DNA of 64,000 bases from Diadema setosum (lineage: Eukaryota; Echinodermata; Echinoidea; Diadematoida; Diadematidae). The translations under genes were made by a program, and so were the position numbers. The notes under the pieces were generated by a model. That model searched no databases, had not been told where the DNA came from, and worked only from the letters and a program-made list of their open reading frames with translations. Below are positions 1 to 11,355 of this stretch, one piece after another (the first letter of the stretch is position 1; every line of letters starts with the position of its first letter). The stretch covers positions 25,390,836 to 25,454,835 of the forward strand of contig CM067065.1 in NCBI GenBank assembly GCA_033980235.1, in the 5' to 3' direction.

Positions 1-470
1 ACAGAAAAAGAAATTTTAGTGCATGGAGAACTTGACAAAACTTGCAGAATTTGATAACACCAACAATGCATGCATTGTGATCCTTCAGCCATTCTGCACT
101 CAGCTACATGCTAAGGTTAGTGTAGCATGTTGCCCGGCACCGCGACTGGGACGCAGATCACACATCATACTGTTCACAGCTGTTACTGACTGTTATTATG
201 AGTTGTTTTATAAACATCAACAACAACAAATGATTTTGAAGGCAAACTTTTGGTGGGCTCAGATTAATGTTGCACATATCAACATGGATGTCCTTCAGCT
301 AAAAATAAAAAATGTCTGATTTGAAAATGAAAATAAATGGCTGTGAATAATACGAAGAGTGCCAATGATTGTAGAAGGGGTTAGAAAAAAAAAAGGAAAT
401 TGGTTAAGCAAACAGAATCGGAACCGGCCAAAGAATGGCAATGAAGAAGCATTCAGTAGCAAATCAATAA
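1..470. other. No recognisable gene
   Basis: AT-rich sequence. A 98-codon open frame starts at 23 and an 83-codon frame lies on the other strand, but neither shows a recognisable domain or splice context. Nothing else can be supported. Confidence 0.5.
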
Positions 471-1240
471 TATAGGTCAAAAATGAAGATGAAAGGTCAA
501 AAGGGTCAAAGGTGAAAATTCTGTGTAGAAGTTTTGAAGCCCTCACCTAGTGCCATCACATAAAGTACATGGAATCGAAATCGATGGCGAAGGAGTAGCA
601 TTTTGTAGCGAAGTGTGCAATACAGGTCAAAAAATCAAGGTCAAAGGTCAAAGAAGTCAAAGGTCAAAATTGTGCGTACAAGTTTTGAAGCCCTCACCTA
701 GTGCCATCACATAAAGCAAACGGAATCGAAATCGGGTTAGAAATGGCGAAGGAGTAGCATTTTGTAGCAAAATGTACAATATAGGTCAAAAAATCAAGGT
801 CAAAGGTCAAAGAAGTCAAAGGTCAAAATTCTGTGTAGAAGTTTTGAAGCCCTCACCTAGTGCCATCACATAAAGCAAACGGAATCGAAATCGGGTTAGA
901 AATGGCGAAGGAGTAGCATTTTGTAGCAAAGTGTACAATACAGGTCAAAAATCAAGGTCAAAGGTCAAAGAAGTCAAAGGTCAAAATTCTGTGTAGAAGT
1001 TTTGAAGCCCTCACCTAGTGCCATCACATAAAGCAAACGGAATCGAAATCGGGTTAGAAATGGCGAAGGAGTAGCATTTTGTAGCAAAATGTACAATACA
1101 GGTCAAAGGTCAAGGTCAAAGGTCACGACTGAAATTCTGTGTAGAAGTTTCAAAGCTCCCATGTAGTGCTATCATATAAAGCAAACAGAATCAAAATTGG
1201 CTCATAAATGACAGAGAAGTAGCAAATTGAAGATTTTGAT
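470..1240. repeat. 158-bp tandem repeat, five units, with AGGTCA motifs
   Basis: The anchor GTTTTGAAGCCCTCACC, or a close variant, recurs at 531, 682, 841, 999 and 1147, so the period is about 150-159 bp. Units share the block CCTAGTGCCATCACATAAAG and a run of AGGTCA hexamers. The hexamers often form AGGTCA-A-AGGTCA, for example at 638-650, 797-809, 955-967, 1100-1112 and 1113-1125. The last unit is more diverged. This is noncoding, and whether the hexamers bind anything is unknown. Confidence 0.9.
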
Positions 1241-1331
1241 CACACACGGACGCACACACGGACGGACGGACGGACACACACACGTACGGAGCCCGTTTCA
1301 TAGTCCCCTGCTCGAACTCGTTCGGCGGGGA
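1236..1331. repeat. ACGG/CACA simple repeat with adjoining short palindrome
   Basis: CACACACGG and GGAC-type short repeats (1236-1285) lead into a conserved-looking end block. That block contains the imperfect palindrome CCCCTGCTCGAAC/GTTCGGCGGGG. It closes the tandem array at 470-1240 and may be the terminus of the element that carries the array. Confidence 0.6.
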
Positions 1332-1334
1332 CAA

Positions 1335-1497
1335 ATATGATCCCAAATTTTAGTATAATGTAGAAGAAGACTTGCTCTTTCAGAAAATATGAAAAAGTCA
1401 AGATTGGCTAGGTTGACCCATTCCACCTATTTTCAGTCCTGACACAAAATCAGTGTGTGCGACTTTTTGTTCGTTTTGTGATGCACGGTCACATATC
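1335..1497 (+). repeat. Right-end fragment of a TIR repeat family (GTGATGCACGGTCA end)
   Basis: The block runs from a CTCTTTCAGAAAATATGAAAAA segment to TGTGATGCACGGTCACAT. The same ordered blocks occur at 22.39-23.05 kb and at 26.72-27.39 kb, where the full element has an inverted partner end. Only the right part is present here. It abuts the poly-C that begins the next feature. Confidence 0.65.
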
Positions 1498-1760
1498 TGC
1501 CCCCCCCCCCCCCCCCCCCAAGGAAAAACGCAGTATCTAACATTTTTGGCGATTTTCACTTTTTTGGAATAAATATAGTCAGTGGGCAATCCTTCTTCAT
1601 ATGACATATTCAGATTTTTGAAAAAATGTTTGGAAAGCTACTTTTCCGTAACTGCCAAACGCAGTATCTACACTTAACTTGCACTTTCCCCAAGGAAAAA
1701 CGCAGTATCTACATGATGAATATTTCCCCAAGGAAAAACGCAGTATCTACAAAACTAGTC
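1498..1760 (+). mobile_element. Left-type end of a TIR element family with subterminal GTATCTAC motifs
   Basis: A 20-base C run (1500-1519) is followed by AAGGAAAAACGCAGTATCT at 1520-1538. Further copies of the motif occur at about 1654-1671 (partial), 1692-1712 and 1730-1750, all in one orientation. The same motif occurs three times in inverted orientation at 20.47-20.79 kb with a G run at its outer edge. The sequence just inside the end resembles the left end of the better-defined element at 29,893, which supports calling this a left terminus. No transposase was recognised. Confidence 0.6.
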
Positions 1761-2949
1761 TTAATTACCAGACACTGTTATTTATATATGTGATGCGCTC
1801 CGTCGGAATGAGTCAAAAGTCGCAAAAAATTAAATCGTAGTTATGCCTATATGTGAATTCTACAGACTCTAAGCTTTACACTGATATGTAATACAACTCA
1901 TTTCGATAGATCATAAAAACGAATATTAACTACGTTTATGATGTCAGTCCATTTTCTAAATAACAGAGAAAATCGCTCTCAAAGTTCAGGCTACGTTCAA
2001 GCTCACAACCTGTTTCTTTCACGGGACGAAACGATACAACAGTCCTGCTTAGCGACGGCGTTTACGCTCCATCGCACGCACTACCGTAATGGCGATAGCT
2101 TGGTATGTAAGATAATTAACCAATCGCAGGACAGGTCTGTCATTAACGATTCTGACCAATACGGCAACCCGAATGTAAACTTCGGCGCGTTTGTGTCCGT
2201 GCCGCTGCCGCCGCATGAATGGGTCAGTATGCGTTGTGTGTCGGCTGCGTTGTGGTTTGTCGCAAGTTTTTAACTCACAAACAATAGGAAACAGTAGAAA
2301 GAAAAAAGGCACGCAATGCGTCTTACGAGAAGCGTCTTTTAGCGAGGGCGTTCATCGCTTCCATTCTCCTCCGATGTTGTTGTCAATGGAAACTAAAGAG
2401 GATGCGTTTAGCATACAAGTACCAATACCTAAATAGAACCCGAGAACCTATTGTAGGCGGGGGTTCAAAAGACAGCATCGGTAGAAAAAGTCAATGAAGT
2501 TAGTTAACGATGGTTGTCTTTTGAGATCGTGTTCTTTACGTGTACTAAAAACCCTCAAATTACGCACATGGTCGTAATGTTGCAGAGCATCAAAGACTGC
2601 TTTCGCGTCTGTTCTGCTGCAGCTGTATACAGCCGTAACATTCTGAATTCCCGCCATATTAGGCACATTTCCTTTATAGGCGTTGCGTGCACAGTAATTA
2701 TCGCTTATCACGCTTGCCAATGCTGCACATATTATACGTATCAGAAGCAAAGGTTAATGTAGACTTGACAGCTTCACGTTGGGTTTACAATAATTGTATC
2801 ATAAATATACTTCTTGTTCTCAGTCACTTTTGTAATACCATAGCATATAAAAAACCATTAACTTGTAGCTTAAGTTGATTTTTTTTTACATCACATTTGC
2901 AGTTACAATCTTTCTGCGAAGTCGAGTATAGATAATTATACTGACAAAT
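1761..2949. other. No recognisable gene; 111-codon open frame of unknown status
   Basis: This part is less AT-rich than its flanks. The longest frame (1938-2273, plus strand, 111 codons) shows no domain, signal peptide or repeat that I recognise, and a second frame overlaps it on the other strand. GCGTC/GCGAGGGCG-like words recur around 2040-2070 and 2320-2350. I do not call a gene. Confidence 0.4.
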
Positions 2950-3708
2950 GTGACCCGCTACAACAAAATGATCCTAAAGTCGGGCGAGGTCGATTATTTG
3001 AAAATTGCATGATATAATTCCCTAATCTTTCTGCTTTAAATTGATATATAACACATTTTATAAAAATAATCGGCTGCGGAGATATCGATGTTTAAAAGAG
3101 AGCATGTCGAGACGTCTGGAAAATCACTGTTTCGAGAAAAGCGCCCTAAAAGTCTTCCTTTCGACGCAATCGCGATCAAGGGACACGCAAGACAGTGTTC
3201 ACCTCTGGACAATAGAAGGTAAGCCCTAGCAACTCCCGAAGAGTTCATTCAAGCACATCAGCGTCAGCGGTCTCCTCACCAACCAATCAGTAACCAGGAT
3301 GTGAGAAGCGGCTGAGCATAGCGCATCCCGCCCGCACGCACCAGTCGACTGGGCAGTGTGCGAGCTTCACGCTTCGGTTAGCAGCAAGCAGCAAACTGAC
3401 CAATGAGATCACTCTGGTCGTTGTTAGGGGCGGAACCTGTCTGTGGCGCTCAATCCAAATTTTCGAACCAGTCTCTGCTTCGTTGAAACGCCAAAAAACA
3501 TGGCTCAGAAAAACGCTATTTTTTGGTCTTTCCTTTGATCGTTTTGCTTCAAAATTTCGACACATGATAGAAGATATGTTGGACTCCAATAATATATCAA
3601 AATCAGAAAATCGTAAGTTTTGACCAATTTTAATGCTCTGACTTCAAACTCGATTTTCACGGCTTCGACCGTGCGCGACTTTAGGACCTTTTTGTTGTAG
3701 CGGGTCAC
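2950..3708. mobile_element. 759-bp TIR element (MITE-like), AAAT target duplication
   Basis: The left end starts GTGACCCGCTACAACAAAA and the right end is its inverted complement (TTTTTGTTGTAGCGGGTCAC). The similarity continues for about 45 bp (CCTAAAGTCG...CGGTCG in both). The element is flanked by AAAT at 2946-2949 and 3709-3712. The interior is moderately GC-rich and has overlapping open frames up to 100 codons on both strands, with no transposase similarity that I can see. It is best read as a non-autonomous DNA transposon; the superfamily is not determined. Confidence 0.82.
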
Positions 3709-3712
3709 AAAT

Positions 3713-6445
3713 ATTCAGAATTAATACTTAGGCCTTCTTCATTTCGTTTTGTATTCACAAACCTTATTGGAAAAAAAAATGATTGCTTGATTACTTTCGG
3801 GTAAAGGAACCTCCGTAAAGGAACCGCATTTAATTCTCTTGTTAACGAACCTAAGCTAATAGCGAACCATATTTCATTGTGTGATTAACGAACCTTCAGA
3901 ATAATCAATTGTATTAACCACCCCCCTCCCCCGAGGAAAAAAAAAAGCATTTCAATGTCATGCGTTGTCAATAGTGATAAAAGGCCCGTTTTTATTTCGT
4001 AGTGTGTCTCAGTACTCCTGTGCTTATTCTTAAGGATGTGCCCCTCTTAATGATTGCGATTGATGTTCAACTATTTCTTTCACGCAAGCTTGAACAGGAA
4101 GAAGCTAAAATTCAGGCAAGGAGACGAGTTTTCTTCCATGAGATACAATCATTAAGACACACATCTATTCCCGAAAGTTGTGTGATTGCATATGTGCTTA
4201 AGAATTGTGTCCATTACATGAATCAGGCACTATACAAAACGGTTGAAATCTACTGAAAGTCGAACTTCGGTTTTTGTTTTTTGTTTTTCAATTTCATTTC
4301 CACCTCAAGCGGGAATAGACTAGAAATTAGTTTGTCTATACTGGCAGGAGACTTTACGGTTTTCCAGTACATGCTCCGCATTTAAACAGTCGCCATATTT
4401 TCGTAGTCAGAATCAGATAATGGACACATGATCTATTATAAAAAATGAAAATACAAAACAACGAACACGCCATATGTACAAACATTATGAACTTCAATGA
4501 ATTAAACTTACCTGTGATATTCTGCATAAAAAACAAGCACGCCGATTGAATAATTGAATAGAATTAATAGAACACACAGCGATCATGCGTGGCAGATCAA
4601 ATCAAGTTCAATTGGTGAGAAAGCTAAATGAAGTTAAAAAGTTGACTTCTTTTCGTTTCTCTTTCAATTCATGAAAACAGAATTACATTGTATATCTATT
4701 AAAGAGGATTGTCTCTGTTGCGAACGATCGCCATATATATAATCTTCTGCGCAAATCCGAATCCCTGAATACTTTATTTTTTGCTTGACAATGTAATAAC
4801 CCTGCTTATAACTTTATAAAGGACTCGCAAATTAAAAGTTTCAAACCGTATACTAAAACATTATATTGTACACGGTGTATTTCAAAAAAAAAATTGAATG
4901 CGTTGTTTGTTAGCATGTTAATAGCATCAATCTGCCTTTTATTTTCCGTACGTAAAGCGCACAGAAACGTAACCAAACGTTACCAAATACAGTGATATGC
5001 ATTGTACGGCGGGGTACTATCATTAGAAGTATATCCCATTCCTTTTTTTTTTATTTGCTTGAAGCAGTCGTCAAACCATGTGTCATTTTCGTAGCGCCAT
5101 CACTTAAGAATTAGAATGTATGAAGATAATCGTTACTCATTTATTTTGCGCTACTATTATAGCATTTACATTTTCCAACTTTTATTGACATGTTGCAGTA
5201 TTATGTTACTGTGTGCTTACGATTACGAATGTTGGTTATGAATTCAAAAGACTGGTTCATTAATCGAACTATAAAGGTAATAGCTGTTTTGAAAGTAGTT
5301 CGATACAAGTTCAAAACGCAATCGAAGTCATCGTCATAGGGGGAAGTGATAGCTCTAGAAAACTTGTTTAGGCTAGTAAAGATTGCCGTATGCAATCTTT
5401 GTAGAAAGTTTTGACTTAGGCCATCTTTTGGGTATTTTGAGAAATTATATAAAGAATTATTTGTTTTGATTATGTCAAGAATAAGTTTGAACTATGAGAA
5501 TAAAAAGGTGCGGTTACCCTAACAATGTCGTACTTCGATTAGACATGATGGGTAAAGTGAATTCATGACTTGACTAATCCTTACTGAATTGATGATCACT
5601 TCTGTAAACCATCAGTTATGTCTTGTAGATGATACCTCTGTAATCGTAGCAAAATTCTTTTGAGCGATGAGACGAAAACCAACAAACAAAATGCCTTGTA
5701 TCATCGCTCGAGATTCCAACATTTGGCGTCACCCGACTAACAATAAGTGACGAATCAAAATGGAATATTATGTTGGGGGATAACAGACTGTGTTACGATT
5801 TTTAAATGTTTCGAGCAATTGTTTAAAAAAAGAGAAAATGAGGCAAAGTTCCAGAAATTAGAAAAAAGCACGTAAATGCAGGCGATCATGTTTGATAATC
5901 AAAGTAAGAGATTACAATCGGCCGTGCGGATGTATATGATTGCCTTATTTACATGTCTGATTTCTGTAAACTACATGTATGTTATATTTAAATTTAAGTT
6001 CCCTTCCCTCCTTGATAAATGTTGTGTTGGGTTTTCGCTATAGGCATTTATTAGGAAACGCTGTAAAAACGACAACAAATGCCTACTACATGTACTATTG
6101 CAAGAGATGACCCATATACATACATGAAACACAAAAATTTTGTACGTTCTGATATAATGCAACTGCTTGTTTGTTTGTTTGTTTGTTTGTTTGTTTTGAA
6201 TTACCATGGTCTTTGTCGGGGGAAAGATGAAGAAAAGTAGAAGAGTGTATCACCCTCAAATCCGGATGATTGCGATACGCATGCGCAGCCAAATGGAGTA
6301 GACGCGCCATCTTTGAACTCCGTCCTCACCTCAAGAAATAATACTATTTTCAATGCCTGGAGGTAACCATTGACGTGGCAAAAGGTGTAGTATTACACTT
6401 TCACACCTGTAGAACAATTTGTGACTGCCTTTTGCGTCTTTCTCA
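3713..6445. other. AT-rich spacer without recognisable gene; (TTTG)n at 6168-6197
   Basis: About 2.7 kb of AT-rich DNA with only short frames (84 codons or fewer) that do not resemble known proteins. A short TTTG microsatellite lies at 6168-6197. The last 200 bases are less AT-rich (CGATACGCATGCGCAG) and may be the 5' part of the element carrying the LINE ORF1-type region that starts at 6446. Confidence 0.5.
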
Positions 6446-7337
6446 ATGAGGAAAACCTATGACTTGAGGCGCAAAACCATGCCTGGTCAATCTCAGCGTT
6501 CCACCAGTACCAGTGCACAGTGCTCACGCCCTAAGTCACCCGTCCCTCCATCCACGCAAAAAGCCGCAGCGCCAGTGCCACCGTCTCGCCAGCAATCTGG
6601 TGACCAAACGGACATGGAGCCAACGCTATCAGACGTGCAGAAAAAAACTCGTCGACTTCTCGAGCAAGGTATGTGCCAAGCTTGATGACATTCATGCAGA
6701 TATATCCTCTATGAAGAAGAGAATGATAGACCTAGAGGCTGCAGTGGAAGATAATTCTGCTCGTGTACTAGATCTGGAGAAAGGAAGGCTACCCCTATTG
6801 GAGGAAAAACTCCAGAAGGAGATTGATTCCCTGAAAGAGAAGCTGGTGCTATCAGAGATCTACCAACGAAAGTCGAATCTCCTGTTCTACGGCTTGGAGA
6901 AAAAATCAGACGAAAATGTGGAAAACGTGCTTCGAGAAGCGTTTGTGTGTCTCGGTTTGAGCGACGAAGAAGCCCAGTCAGTTGCCCTAGTCAACGCTCA
7001 CCGACTTCCGAGGCGTAACGACGCAAATAAGGCTCCCCAACCGATCATCGCGAAGTTCGTGTACATGTCCCAACGGAATCGAGTGCTCTCCGCCTTCGAA
7101 AAACGACCACGATATGCCGTAACCGTTCAACCCGGAATCGCTCAGCCCAGGTCGAGAATCAGTGTGCGCATCGACCTCCCCCCGGCTCTCAAGGCTGAGC
7201 GTGGCAACCTTGCTGCTGTCGCGTATAAGCTCAGGAAGGAACAAAATCTCTCCACCAAGATCGTTGTCGTTGGTAGCAGGGTCCTGTTATTCTCCAAAGC
7301 AAAGAGTGCTACAGAGTGGCAACCATACAAAGGATGA
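6446..7337 (+). pseudogene. LINE ORF1-type RNA-binding protein, one frameshift
   Basis: Non-LTR retrotransposon ORF1 proteins bind element RNA and act as chaperones. The N-terminal part, from an ATG at 6446, is basic and rich in Pro/Ser. It is followed by a heptad-rich coiled coil (about 6690-6890; MKKRMIDLE, LEKGRLPLLEEKLQ) and then a compact region with SNLLFYGLE and AHRLPRR, of the kind seen in L1-like ORF1 proteins between coiled coil and C-terminus. The two halves are in different frames. They meet at an A7 run (6641-6647), where one base too many would explain the break. Full length would be just under 300 residues, usual for this class. No RT-coding region follows until 11,356, so membership of that LINE is inferred. 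Confidence 0.75.
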
Positions 7338-7543
7338 ATGGTGAGCTTTGATGGGTTCTAGGCCCTATTTCCATACTGTCTTGGCGAAATTTTCATCTGG
7401 TACTGAAACTTCAATAATAGATCTAAACAGATTGTATGGATACTTTTTTTTTTCTTATTTTTTTGTCTGTTTTTTGTGGGCTATAGCGATCCTGATTGTA
7501 TTATGGCAGATTGTTCTGTTGTCATATTGACGAATGACTAAAT

Positions 7544-7754
7544 GACCTATATAAAAGACATGTTTAAATGAAGTGTTATGAACAAGATGTTCATTTGTTG
7601 GATTATTATGATTGGATGACCTATATAAAAGATATAAAAGACTTATATAAAAGACATGACCTATATAAAAGACATGGATGACCTATATAAAAGACATGTT
7701 TAAATGAAGTGTTATGAACAAGATGTTCATTTGTTGGATTATTATGATTGGATG
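7544..7754. repeat. Direct repeat of 75 bp with TATATAAAAG units
   Basis: The block from GACCTATATAAAAGACATG to GATTGGATG is present identically at 7544-7618 and 7680-7754. The 60 bases between are made of shortened ACCTATATAAAAGA units. Each long copy contains the palindrome GAACAAGATGTTC (7580-7592 and 7716-7728). The pattern fits recent local duplication. Confidence 0.9.
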
Positions 7755-8639
7755 CATTGAATAACAAACAATGACAATTTAATGAATTCATGTATTTCAC
7801 TCTGGACCACGTCGATTTAATAGGTGCAACGCACATGCTGTTTATATGTCCGTCATTTCACGGTGTAAATTCTATATCCCTGGTATGTTATGTATCCAAC
7901 CTGTTGGTTTTTTTCAGTGCCTACACTAACCCTGTCCGATATGCATTATTATAATGGCACGAATATTATTTAGGTATCTAACATTTATTCCGTTTGTCTC
8001 AAGCCTCCATCATAGCCAATAAGAGTTTTTACTCTTGATAATAACTTTTTTTAAATCTATTTTTTTTTACAGTAGTTTTCGGATATTCAACATATAGTAG
8101 GTATTATTATTTGGAAATTTGTCAACATTCGGTCTGCATGATCTCTATCTGCTAATACTTATTTTTAATGCTGTTTTTTGATAATAACGTCTACCCTACA
8201 TCTTAACTTCCCAGTTTTTCACTCATTTGATAAACAGATTTGTGAACGCTTTTGGATTCCTTTTTTCTTCGGATAAAAGGTACAGCTTTCATAAGTTTTT
8301 CCAACCATGTTATCTAATCAGAAGACAGTATTGACTGTAGTTTTTAATGTTCAAAGATATATACAATGTATACAATGTATATATATTCATTACCCATAAT
8401 GATCGTATTAAGCATTGACAACTGCCCCGGGTACATGTAATTAATAACCAGCATGATAATGATAATAACTGTTTCGTGAGTGTGCTTTGGTGACCAGTAT
8501 GCCCTTGTACTTTAGCTGTGATTGACCTACACACGTACACTAAGAATAAAAATCACCAGTCGTTTTTCTTCCGTACCCGCATTGCAGAATAATGATTGCT
8601 CTGTGCCAGTAATAGTCACACAGATCTCACTTCATTTTT

Positions 8640-9035
8640 TTTTTTTTTTTATGGCCCTAGGGAGTTTGAGGCGATATGCAGGTAACCACCTGGGTTCGTT
8701 TTTTTTTTTTTTTTCAACCCTATGCAATAAAACACCAGGTGAATGTCACAAACAAATACATTGCTGGCTGTAATACCATCGTAACTAAGTACACTTGCAT
8801 GCAACGACTCTGTATAATGTACATTCCTATTCTGACGTTCCGTGACACTCTACACAAACACAAGCATTTTTTTTTTAAACCGTTGAATTCCAACACACTA
8901 GTATTGATCGACTAGCCCTTGATTACTGTTTAAGGCGGCATCCTTGTAACCACCTGGGTTTCGATTTTTTTTTCTTCTCTTTTTTTTTCCTCACTCTACA
9001 ATGTATGCGGTAAACACCAGGTGGATGTCACGTTC
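8640..9035. repeat. Two-unit diverged tandem repeat with T tracts
   Basis: Two units, at about 8662-8770 and 8929-9035, share the order TTTRAGGCG, then GTAACCACCTGGGTT, a T tract, and AAACACCAGGTG(A/G)ATGTCAC. ACCACCTGG and CCAGGTG also make each unit a weak inverted repeat. Further relatives occur at 10.29 and 10.62 kb. Confidence 0.7.
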
Positions 9036-9233
9036 AATTGCATTTCTGGCTACATGTACCACTATTCAAAGCAATGTACACTACAACGCTGTTGACTCTG
9101 TACCACATTCATACTCACACGTTCTGGAACACTATACACCAGCACAACCTTTTTTTTTCTACAACTTGATTTGATCCCACTGAAATCGATCGCCTGATTA
9201 TGAGGTTCAGGATATAATGTATTATTTGGGAGT

Positions 9234-9270
<37 letters not shown>

Positions 9271-10135
9271 TTGTTTTGTTTTGTTTTTTTCTTAATTATA
9301 TTTTGACCTAAAATTTGGAGCTGTGAAATTGATAACACGGTGCATGCTTTCAGTTACATATCATATTGTATGCATGTAGACCTTCAGTAAGCGCCTGTCT
9401 GTGATTCGTTTTCCGAATCGATCCATTTGTTGACAATAATTAGTGCACCTGCAGTTCAAATATGAGCAACTTTCTATCTGTCACTGGTGTACATACGGAA
9501 ACAAGTGCTAAAACCATACGAGTTGTTTCCATATTTTTACCTGCATCGCAATAACTGTTTCGAATATCAGTTGGTGTTTTCATTATTCGGTTTATTCCGT
9601 TGCCATATCGGACAGCTTGAGGGGATGTGTAGTACATTTGTGCCACATGCTTCACATTTGCCGATTTTGTTTTCTCTTATAATATGCTTGACGAATGCCA
9701 CGATCAGTTTATGCATCCATTGAATATACACCAATTGTAAATTGTACATTTATAAGTTATGATAATGTACATTTCTTTTCTGTGCAAGTGTTTAAGGTCT
9801 TAAATGCCGTCTTGTACTCATCTATGACCTGTAGTACATCGCCCAATGTTATCCATGACCTCTTTTATACTTTTGAGGTATAAAGGACAGCTATTCTATC
9901 TTTTGTTGTTAAGTTTTCCTTCTATTCATGATTTGGTTATACACCGAAATGATCTGATTGATTGATAGCCCCACCTGGGTAGTCTTCTTTCCTGGCGCAC
10001 TGTCACTGGGACAACCTACTTTGGCACTGTCTTTAAATCATATCGTATAAACACAATTTGCTTTATATCTGTGAGCTTGTTATATTGTCAGGGTTATAAC
10101 TGATAATTTTAAATTACTCCAAATATTTGAGTTTG

Positions 10136-10790
10136 AACTATTTATAGCAAGATGGCTTTCTGCAGTCAGCTACAGTACCTTTATTAACGGGAGTGTGTGT
10201 AGATCCAGTTGCATCTTTATTTTGTACCCACATTTCAACATTGCAGATGATATACAGCAGTCAGTTAACTTCTATGGTTTAGATGGTTCAGATAGTTTGA
10301 GGCGATATGCAGGTAACCAACTGGGTGCCTTATCTTTTCCACCCTATCAAATCAAATGCTTAATGAGAATTATGAATAGTTAGAATGTTTGACACCCATC
10401 GTTCAAGCTAAAGCCAGTTTGTACGTTATGATATTGTACATGTATATTGCTTCTATTTGCTATTGAATACGTGTATATAGCAAGTTGGCTGTCTGTTGTG
10501 TCAGCTTCGGTATCCTTATTTGTGTCGTGTTTTTTCTTCTTCTTTTTTGTACCCACATTTTAATATTGCTCCGCAGTTATTATACAACATTTAGTAAATT
10601 TCTATGGTTTTGGATAGCTTGAGGCGGTATGTAGATCTCAATCTAGGCTCTTTTTTTTCCATTCACTCTAACTAAATCCCTAATGAATTATATGAATAGT
10701 AGGAATGCAATGTTTGACACCAACCGTCTGATCGCCTGAGCTAAAGTCAACCTGTATGTAATGATACTCTACTGGTATGCATACTGTTAT
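10136..10790. repeat. Two-unit tandem repeat of about 325 bp
   Basis: The unit from TATAGCAAGATGGCT through TTTGTACCCACATTT, TTCTATGGTTT and TTGAGGCGATATG to GCTAAAG(C/T)CA recurs once. The copies start at about 10,143 and 10,477. They are clearly diverged, so the duplication is not recent. Confidence 0.75.
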
Positions 10791-11355
10791 AAGAGTCTTT
10801 ATAAGAGTCGTGGTCTTAGATGTTGTTGTTGGATATAACAAACTAAACGAAAGGTTGTTTATTAATGAAGTTTATTTGACATGTTTGATAACAGATATAA
10901 TTTGGAAAAGATGTATTTTTTGATGCAAACTATAACATTGAGACATTGTGTTGGAAATGCGGGATATCTTACTTGTAAGTCGCAGATTTGAGTATTGTAT
11001 CACAGTGCTTACATTACATTTCAGTGTATTCCACTGCATTTGTACCCTCCAGACACTCATCAATTTTAACGAGTGGCGGCAGTTCCTTAAATGTCGAGTG
11101 TGTAGCTCGCTTCTACTCCTACAATATTTGTACCAAAGTGTAAAATGTATTCCTTGTTTCGTTTATTTTTTTCGTGTGTTTGTCTAGTCATATTGTCTTG
11201 CGAGTTTAAAATGTCAATGCGCCGCTCTCCTGCAATCCGTATATTACTTACACTTCTGCCCCTGTTCCTCCTGCACTTCCCTCTGGGTCTTTGCCTCATA
11301 CACCTGAATGCACTCTTGTTCTTACCATCAATGAATATGGTAATGCCATCTATTT

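Larger units (their letters stand above)
7338..11355. other. 4-kb region between ORF1-type and ORF2-type LINE frames, with degenerate internal repeats
   Basis: There is no coding similarity here. The region contains a perfect 75-bp direct repeat (7544-7754 block), a diverged repeat built around TTGAGGCGATATGCAGGTAA (near 8666, 8930, 10295 and 10617), and several T runs, the longest at about 9239-9267. It may be an unusually long inter-ORF spacer of one LINE, or the spacer between two unrelated LINE pieces. A 73-codon frame (11145-11366) ends 11 bases inside the ORF2 start. Confidence 0.5.
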
